60,135 nt of DNA from an uncultured Rivibacter sp. GTDB lineage: Bacteria > Pseudomonadota > Gammaproteobacteria > Burkholderiales > Burkholderiaceae. The notes below the pieces were generated by a model that saw only the letters and a program-made list of their open reading frames with translations, made no database searches and was not told the origin of the DNA. The position numbers were made by a program, and so were the translations under genes. The stretch lies in contig CAMLNA010000011.1 of NCBI GenBank assembly GCA_946481025.1, forward strand, positions 1 to 60,135, in the 5' to 3' direction. The stretch's first letter is position 1. Each line of letters starts with the position of its first letter. Below, piece after piece: positions 54,802 to 60,135 of this stretch.

Positions 54802-56085
54802 ATGACCGTGGGCATCTTCCTCGGCGCGCTGCTCGGCTCGATGGCGCTGGGCATCCCGATCGCCTTCGCGCTGCTGGCCACCGGCGTGGCGCTGATGTGG
54901 CACCTCGACCTGTTCGACGCCCAGATCCTGGCGCAGAACGTCATCAACGGCGCCGACAGCTTCCCGCTGCTGGCCGTGCCCTTCTTCATGCTGGCCGGCG
55001 AGATCATGAACGTGGGTGGGCTGTCGCAGCGCATCGTCAACCTGGCGCTCGCGCTGGTGGGGCACATCAGGGGCGGGCTGGGCTACGTGGCCATCATGGC
55101 CGCCTGCCTGCTGTCGGCCCTGTCGGGCTCTGCGGTCGCCGACGCGGCCGCGCTCACCGCGCTGCTGCTGCCCATGATGGTCAAGGCCGGCCACGACAAG
55201 GCCCGTTCGGGCGGGCTGATCGCGGCCGCGGGGATCATCGGCCCGGTGATCCCGCCGTCGATCGGTTTCGTGATCTTCGGCGTGGCCGCCAACGTGTCGA
55301 TCTCCAAGCTGTTCCTCGCCGGCATCTTCCCCGGCCTGCTGATCGGCGCGGCTTTGTGGGCGACCTGGTGGTGGCTGGGCCGGCGCGAGAAGATCGAGGT
55401 GCCGCCGCGCAAGTCGCGCGCCGAAGTGGTGAAGGCGCTGCGCGAGTCGGTCTGGGCACTGATGCTGCCGGTGATCATCCTGGTGGGCTTGCGAGCCGGG
55501 GTGTTCACCCCCACCGAAGCCGCCGTGGTGGCCGCGGTGTACGCCCTGTTCGTCGCCTCGGTCGTCTACCGGGAGCTGTCGCTGCGCCAGCTCTACCCGA
55601 TCTTCGTGACCGCCGCGCGGACCACCTCGGTGATCATGCTGCTGGTGGCTGCCGCCATGGTGAGCGCCTGGCTCATCACCGTGGCCGAGCTGCCCGGCAA
55701 GGTGATCGGCCTGCTCGAGCCCTTCATGGGCAACCCCACGCTGCTGCTGGTGGCCATCATGGTGCTGGTCATGCTGGTGGGCACGGCGATGGACATGACG
55801 CCCACGATCCTGGTGCTCACGCCCGTGCTCATGCCGGTCGTCAAGGCCGCCGGCATCGACCCGATCTACTTCGGCGTGCTCTTCATCATCAACAACTCCA
55901 TCGGCCTCATCACCCCGCCGGTGGGCACCGTGCTCAACGTGGTGGCCGGCGTGGGCCGCATGAAGATGGACGAGGTCACCCGCGGCGTACTGCCCTTCAT
56001 GCTGGCCGAGTTCGCCGTGATGTTCCTGATGGTGCTGTTCCCGCAGCTCGTGCTGGTCCCCCTGAAATGGCTCACCGGCAGTTGA
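54802..56085 (+). CDS. dctM: TRAP transporter large permease (DctM)
   Basis: 427 residues with about 12 membrane helices. LLAVPFFMLAGEIMNVGGLSQRI, LLSALSGSAVADAAALTALL and NNSIGLITPPVGTVLNVVAG are characteristic DctM segments. It moves the solute delivered by the binding protein. It starts 2 bases after the DctQ stop. Confidence 0.94.
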   Translation: MTVGIFLGALLGSMALGIPIAFALLATGVALMWHLDLFDAQILAQNVINGADSFPLLAVPFFMLAGEIMNVGGLSQRIVNLALALVGHIRGGLGYVAIMAACLLSALSGSAVADAAALTALLLPMMVKAGHDKARSGGLIAAAGIIGPVIPPSIGFVIFGVAANVSISKLFLAGIFPGLLIGAALWATWWWLGRREKIEVPPRKSRAEVVKALRESVWALMLPVIILVGLRAGVFTPTEAAVVAAVYALFVASVVYRELSLRQLYPIFVTAARTTSVIMLLVAAAMVSAWLITVAELPGKVIGLLEPFMGNPTLLLVAIMVLVMLVGTAMDMTPTILVLTPVLMPVVKAAGIDPIYFGVLFIINNSIGLITPPVGTVLNVVAGVGRMKMDEVTRGVLPFMLAEFAVMFLMVLFPQLVLVPLKWLTGS

Positions 56086-56123
56086 GCCGTTTCCCCTTTT
56101 CCGATCCCTGTCGAGGAGACAAC

Positions 56124-57143
56124 ATGAAACTCGTCCGCACCCTGCTCGCCGCCGCGCTTGGCGCCACCTCCCTGCTCGCTGCCGGCCTCGCTCAGGCCGC
56201 CGACATCAAGGAGCGCAGCATCAAGTTCGCGTTCCAGAACCAGAAGGGCCATCCGCAGGCCGAAGGCGCGCAGAAGTTCGCCGACCTGGTGGCCCAGAAG
56301 TCCGGCAACAAGCTCAGCGTGAAGCTGTTCCCCGGCGGCACGCTGGGCGGCGACGTGCAGACCGTCTCGGCCCTGCAGGGCGGCACCATCGAGATGACGG
56401 TGCTCAACGCCGGCATCCTGACCTCGCACGTCAAGGAGTTCGCGGTGTTCGACCTGCCCTTCCTGTTCGCCAATGCGCAGGAGGTCGATGCGGTGACCGA
56501 CGGCCCGGTCGGCAAGAACCTGCTGGCAAGGCTGGCCGACAAGAACCTCATCGGCCTGGGCTACTGGGACCTGGGCTTTCGCAACCTCACCAACAGCAAG
56601 CGGCCCATCAACAAGGTCGAGGACATCGCCGGGCTCAAGATCCGCGTGATCCAGTCGCCGATCTACATCGACATGTTCAACGCGCTGGGCGCCACCGCCA
56701 CGCCCATGCCCTTCCCCGAGCTCTACCCGGCGCTGGAGCAGAAGGCGGTGGACGGCCAGGAGAACCCGTTCACGCTGATTCGCACCTCGAAGTTCTATGA
56801 AGTGCAGAAGCACCTGGCGGTGACGCGCCATGTCTACAACCCGCAGGCATTGCTCATCAGCAGGAAGCTGTGGGACTCGATGAGTGCCGACGAGCGCAAT
56901 GTCATCACCGAGGCCGCGGCCGAAGCCACGAAGTTCCAGCGCCAGCTCTCGCGCGGCCAGGCCGACGAAGCGCTGGCCGACCTCAGGAAGGCCGGCATGC
57001 AGGTCACCGAGTTCTCGCCCGCCGAGCTGCAGCGCCTGCGCGACAAGGTGAAGCCCGTGGTCGAGAAATTCAGCGCACAGGTCGGCGAAGCCACGGTGAA
57101 GGAAGTGAACGCCGAGATCGCCAAGGTGCGCGGCGGCAAGTGA
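56124..57143 (+). CDS. dctP: TRAP transporter solute-binding protein (DctP)
   Basis: 339 residues. A signal peptide ends at about residue 25 (GLAQA). GTLGGDVQTVSALQGGTIEM and the later KIRVIQSPIYIDMFNALGATATPMPF with the conserved Arg that binds the carboxylate of the ligand are DctP hallmarks. A VDGQENPF segment follows. The ligand is probably an organic acid; neighbouring genes suggest shikimate, quinate or a related acid. GAGGAGAC before the ATG is a strong ribosome-binding site. Confidence 0.93.
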   Translation: MKLVRTLLAAALGATSLLAAGLAQAADIKERSIKFAFQNQKGHPQAEGAQKFADLVAQKSGNKLSVKLFPGGTLGGDVQTVSALQGGTIEMTVLNAGILTSHVKEFAVFDLPFLFANAQEVDAVTDGPVGKNLLARLADKNLIGLGYWDLGFRNLTNSKRPINKVEDIAGLKIRVIQSPIYIDMFNALGATATPMPFPELYPALEQKAVDGQENPFTLIRTSKFYEVQKHLAVTRHVYNPQALLISRKLWDSMSADERNVITEAAAEATKFQRQLSRGQADEALADLRKAGMQVTEFSPAELQRLRDKVKPVVEKFSAQVGEATVKEVNAEIAKVRGGK

Positions 57144-57167
57144 CGCGCCGATGAAACCGACGCGAGC

Positions 57168-58088
57168 ATGAACGCCCCCTCGACCCTCGCTGCACCGATG
57201 CGCCCGCCCCTGGCCGACCGCAAGATCCTCGTCGGCCTCATCGGCGCCGGCATCCAGCGTTCACTGACGCCTCTGATGCACGAGGAGGAAGCGCGCCAGC
57301 AGGGCCTGCGGCTGCACTACCAGCTCATCGACCTCGACCGCACCGGCGCCACGGTGGACGACCTGCCCGGCCTCGTGCGCGCGGTGCGCACCATGGGCTT
57401 TGCCGGGCTCAACATCACCTACCCCTGCAAGCAGGCGGTGATCCCGCTGCTCGACGATCTGTCGGACGACGCACGGGCCATGGGGGCGGTGAACACCGTG
57501 GTGTGCCGGGACGGCCGCCTGGTCGGCCACAACACCGACTGGTCGGGCTGGGGCGAAGCGTTCCGTCGCTCCCTGCCGTTGGCGGACCTGTCCCGCGTGG
57601 TGCTGCTGGGGGCCGGCGGCGCCGGTGCCGCGGTCGCCCATGCCGCGGTGCGGCTGGGCACCCGTCGGCTCGTGGTGGTCGACCGCGAGCCGGAGCGGGC
57701 CCAGGCGCTCGCGGACAACCTCAACGCCCTGTACGAGGGCAGCCACGTCGAGGCGCAGGCCGACATCGCCACGGCGCTGCAGGGCGCCACCGGCCTGATC
57801 CACGCCACCCCCACCGGCATGGACAAGCTGCCCGGCCTGCCGCTGGCGGCCGAGCTGCTGCACCCGGGCCTGTGGGTGGCGGAGATCGTCTACTTCCCCA
57901 TCGAGACCGAGCTGCTGAAGGCCGCCCGCGCCCGCGGCTGCGCCACGGTGGACGGCGGCGGCATGGCGGTGTTCCAGGCCGTCGGTGCCTTCCGGCTGTT
58001 CACCGGGCTGGAGCCCGATGCGGCCCGCATGGAGATCCACTTCCGCCGCCTGCTGCGCGAACGCGAAGCCGCCGCTCTTCACAGCTGA
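57168..58088 (+). CDS. shikimate/quinate dehydrogenase family protein
   Basis: 306 residues. The N-terminal domain binds the substrate: NITYPCKQAV holds the catalytic Lys and GHNTDWSGW the Asp. The NAD(P) domain has LGAGGAGAAVAHA. TDWSGW with the Rossmann loop and the extension beyond 270 residues suit the catabolic quinate/shikimate type (YdiB/AroE-like). It would oxidise imported shikimate to 3-dehydroshikimate, or quinate to 3-dehydroquinate. The next gene handles the product. The in-frame Met after 10 residues is an alternative start. Confidence 0.88.
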   Translation: MNAPSTLAAPMRPPLADRKILVGLIGAGIQRSLTPLMHEEEARQQGLRLHYQLIDLDRTGATVDDLPGLVRAVRTMGFAGLNITYPCKQAVIPLLDDLSDDARAMGAVNTVVCRDGRLVGHNTDWSGWGEAFRRSLPLADLSRVVLLGAGGAGAAVAHAAVRLGTRRLVVVDREPERAQALADNLNALYEGSHVEAQADIATALQGATGLIHATPTGMDKLPGLPLAAELLHPGLWVAEIVYFPIETELLKAARARGCATVDGGGMAVFQAVGAFRLFTGLEPDAARMEIHFRRLLREREAAALHS

Positions 58089-58098
58089 GGTACAGAAG

Positions 58099-60003
58099 AT
58101 GCGCCGCTCCATCGCCACCGTTTCGCTCAGCGGCATGCTGCGCGAGAAGCTCGAAGCCATCGCCGCCGCACGCTTCGACGGCGTCGAGATCTTCGAGAAC
58201 GACCTGCTGCAGTTCAGCGGCACGCCGCGCGACGTGCGCGCCATCGCCGCCGACCTGGGCCTTTCGATCGACCTGTTCCAGCCCTTTCGCGACTTCGAAG
58301 GCGTGAGCGAGGCGCAGCTGCGCCGCAACCTCGACCGCGCCGAGCGCAAGTTCGACGTGATGCACGAACTCGGCGCTCCGCTGCTGCTGGTGTGCTCGAA
58401 CGTGCAGCCCGACGTGGACGCAGACCTCGACCGCACCGCAGACCAGTTGCGCCAGCTCGCCGAGCGCGCCGCCCGGCGCGGGCTGCGCATCGGCTTCGAG
58501 GCGCTGGCCTGGGGCACCCGCACCTCGCACTTCGCCCAGGCCTGGGACATCGTGCAGCGCGCCGACCACCCGCACCTGGGCCTCATCCTCGACAGCTTCC
58601 ACGCGCTGGCGCTGCGCGACGACCCGGGCCCCATTGCGCAGATCCCCGGCGAGCGCATCTTCTTCGTGCAGCTGGCCGATGCACCCTGGGTCCACACCGA
58701 CGTGCTGTCACACAGCCGGCACTACCGCTGCTTCCCCGGCCAGGGCGAGTTCGACGTGGCCGGCTTCACCCGGGCGGTGCTCGACGCCGGCTACACCGGC
58801 CCGCTGTCGCTGGAGATCTTCAATGACGAGTTCCGCGCCGCGCCGGCCCGGCCCACCGCGGGCGACGCGATGCGCTCGCTGCTGTGGCTCGAGGAGCAGG
58901 TGCGCGCCCGGCCCAGCAACGTCGCCAACGGCAGCCGGCGCGTCGCCCTCTTCGATCCGCCTGCGCCGCCTCGCCTCACCGGCTGGTCTTTCGTCGAGTT
59001 CGCCGTCGACGCCACCACCGGCGAGCGGCTGCGCGGCTTCCTCGAGACGCTCGGGTTCGAACGCATCGGCCACCACCGGTCGAAGGAGGTGGACCTGTTC
59101 GGCCAGGGCGAGGTGCGCGTCGTGCTCAACCGCGAAGACGATTCCTTCGCCCGCAACTACTTCGAGCAGCACGGGCCTTCGGCCTGCGCCATCGCGTTGT
59201 CCACCGACGACGCGCTGGCCGCGCTGTCGCGTGCCGAGGCGCTGGGCGCCAGCCGCGTGGCCGGCAAGCTGGGTCCCAACGAACTCAGCATCCCGGCCGT
59301 GCGCGCGCCCGACGGCAGCCTCGTCTACTTCTTCGACCTGCACCACGGCGGCCGGCACGGCTTCGAGGCCGACTTCACGCTGCTGCGCGAGCCGAGCGCG
59401 GACGCGCCGCTCGGGGAAGCCGCGCACGTCGACCACATCTCGCAGGTGGTGCCGGTGGGCCACGTGGACGGCTGGGTGCTGTTCTACCGCGCGGTGCTGG
59501 GCCTGCAGCCGGCGCCCAGCGTGCTGATGCACGACCCCTACGGCGTGATCCGCAGCCGCGCGGTGGAGTCGCCCGACCGCGCGGTGCGCTACTCGCTCAA
59601 CGTCTCGGACCGCGACAACACCGCGGTGGCGCGTTCCCTGCACAGCTTCTCGGGCGCCGGCGTGCACCACATCTCCATCGAGGTGGACGACCTGGTGGCC
59701 GCCGCCCGCGCCCTGCGCTCGCGCGGCGCACCGCTGCTGCCGGTGCCCGCCAACTACTACGACGACCTCGCCGCCAGGTACGACCTCGACACGGCGCTGC
59801 TCGACCAGCTGCACGGCCTGAACCTCTTCTACGACCGCAGCGCGAATGGCGGCGAGTTCCTGCACCTGTACACCACGCCGTTCGAGGACCGCTTCTTCTT
59901 CGAATTCATCGAGCGGCGCGGCGGCTACGACCAGTACGGGGCGGTGAATGCGCCGGTGCGGCTGGCGGCGCTGGCCGAGTGGCGCGCGCGCCGCGCAGCG
60001 TAG
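58099..60003 (+). CDS. quiC: 3-dehydroshikimate dehydratase, two-domain (TIM barrel plus VOC/HPPD-like)
   Basis: 634 residues. The N-terminal part (to about residue 280) is a xylose-isomerase-like TIM barrel of the sugar-phosphate isomerase/3-dehydroshikimate dehydratase family (FDGVEIFEND, IGFEALAWGTRTSHFAQ, ILDSFHALA, LSLEIFNDEF). The C-terminal part is a double VOC domain like 4-hydroxyphenylpyruvate dioxygenase, with metal-type His in HVDHISQV and the paired GVHHISIEVDDL and FLHLYTTPF. This fusion is known for some bacterial QuiC proteins that make protocatechuate. The start at 58099 follows the dehydrogenase stop by 10 bases. Confidence 0.88.
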   Translation: MRRSIATVSLSGMLREKLEAIAAARFDGVEIFENDLLQFSGTPRDVRAIAADLGLSIDLFQPFRDFEGVSEAQLRRNLDRAERKFDVMHELGAPLLLVCSNVQPDVDADLDRTADQLRQLAERAARRGLRIGFEALAWGTRTSHFAQAWDIVQRADHPHLGLILDSFHALALRDDPGPIAQIPGERIFFVQLADAPWVHTDVLSHSRHYRCFPGQGEFDVAGFTRAVLDAGYTGPLSLEIFNDEFRAAPARPTAGDAMRSLLWLEEQVRARPSNVANGSRRVALFDPPAPPRLTGWSFVEFAVDATTGERLRGFLETLGFERIGHHRSKEVDLFGQGEVRVVLNREDDSFARNYFEQHGPSACAIALSTDDALAALSRAEALGASRVAGKLGPNELSIPAVRAPDGSLVYFFDLHHGGRHGFEADFTLLREPSADAPLGEAAHVDHISQVVPVGHVDGWVLFYRAVLGLQPAPSVLMHDPYGVIRSRAVESPDRAVRYSLNVSDRDNTAVARSLHSFSGAGVHHISIEVDDLVAAARALRSRGAPLLPVPANYYDDLAARYDLDTALLDQLHGLNLFYDRSANGGEFLHLYTTPFEDRFFFEFIERRGGYDQYGAVNAPVRLAALAEWRARRAA

Positions 60004-60049
60004 CGTCACTGGACCTTCGGCAAAGCCTGGATGGCCTGGCTGCATTTAA

Positions 60050-60106
60050 ATACCAACTCCATACCAATATGCCGACAACGCGCGACAGTCGGTGCAAATC
60101 TGGTAT
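60050..60106. repeat. repeated ATACCAA half-sites after the shikimate module
   Basis: ATACCAA occurs at 60050-60056 and 60061-60067, exactly 11 bases apart in the same orientation, and the complementary TGGTAT is at 60101-60106. The sequence is much richer in A/T than its surroundings. It looks like an operator region for a gene that begins beyond the window, perhaps GntR- or LacI-type. The rest of 60004-60135 shows no gene. Confidence 0.45.
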
Positions 60107-60135
60107 GCGAGCGGCCTCGCCGATTCAGGCCTTCG

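Overview
The window is about 60 kb of very GC-rich DNA with tightly packed genes. Gene content points to a betaproteobacterium of the order Burkholderiales: a DUF3429/M61 peptidase/DUF3108 block, UbiH next to DsbC, and a TRAP/shikimate/protocatechuate module. I cannot fix the genus. I saw no rRNA, tRNA, CRISPR array, transposase or phage gene.

Region 1 (1-33,099) is a large surface-polysaccharide (O-antigen or exopolysaccharide) locus in two convergent halves. The plus-strand half (1-21,127) carries dTDP-rhamnose genes (rmlB partial, rmlD, rmlA, rmlC) split by a TviB/TviC-type UDP-HexNAc dehydrogenase and epimerase. An EPS-associated MarR-type regulator follows, then a WecD-WecE-Wzx module as in enterobacterial common antigen, three glycosyltransferases, an EpsG-like polymerase candidate, AsnB, an alkaline-phosphatase-fold protein with degraded motifs, a transglutaminase-like lipoprotein and a secreted beta-helix protein. 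The minus-strand half (33,099-21,145) reads WbpB, WbpD, WbpE, a second Wzx, an acyltransferase, a glycosyltransferase, then (past an inserted plus-strand Uma2 gene) another glycosyltransferase, a methyltransferase, a DegT aminotransferase, a PglC-type initiating phosphoglycosyltransferase and a WbpM-type dehydratase. Predicted donors are dTDP-L-rhamnose, dTDP-Fuc4NAc, UDP-HexNAcA, a UDP-2,3-diacetamido uronic acid and a 4-amino-4,6-dideoxy-HexNAc.

Region 2 (33,203-40,413) is mostly core genome: lysS with a strong terminator, a small secreted repeat protein (YGVFL motif), a DUF3429 membrane protein, an M61 peptidase, a DUF3108 protein, an uncharacterised 174-residue protein and an enoyl-CoA hydratase followed by a second strong terminator.

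Region 3 (40,577-48,073) is the most unusual part. It is a nine-gene operon, mostly with 1-8 base overlaps: a DarA-like flavodoxin-fold protein, a KASIII (DarB-like), a small HTH-like protein, a BtrH-family acyltransferase, an ABC ATPase and ABC-2 permease, a dedicated acyl carrier protein, a ketosynthase with Cys-Gln-His in place of Cys-His-His, and a half-length ketosynthase-like protein. It looks like a biosynthesis-and-export system for an ACP-built lipid or resorcinol-type molecule, and I cannot match it to a characterised pathway.

Region 4 (48,083-53,349) holds dsbC, a UbiH-type hydroxylase, an AsmA-family protein and a MOSC protein. Region 5 (53,393-60,003) is a catabolic module: a TetR regulator, a complete TRAP transporter, a shikimate/quinate dehydrogenase and a two-domain 3-dehydroshikimate dehydratase, together predicted to import shikimate-type acids and convert them to protocatechuate. 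Two related operator-like sequences flank the regulator gene.
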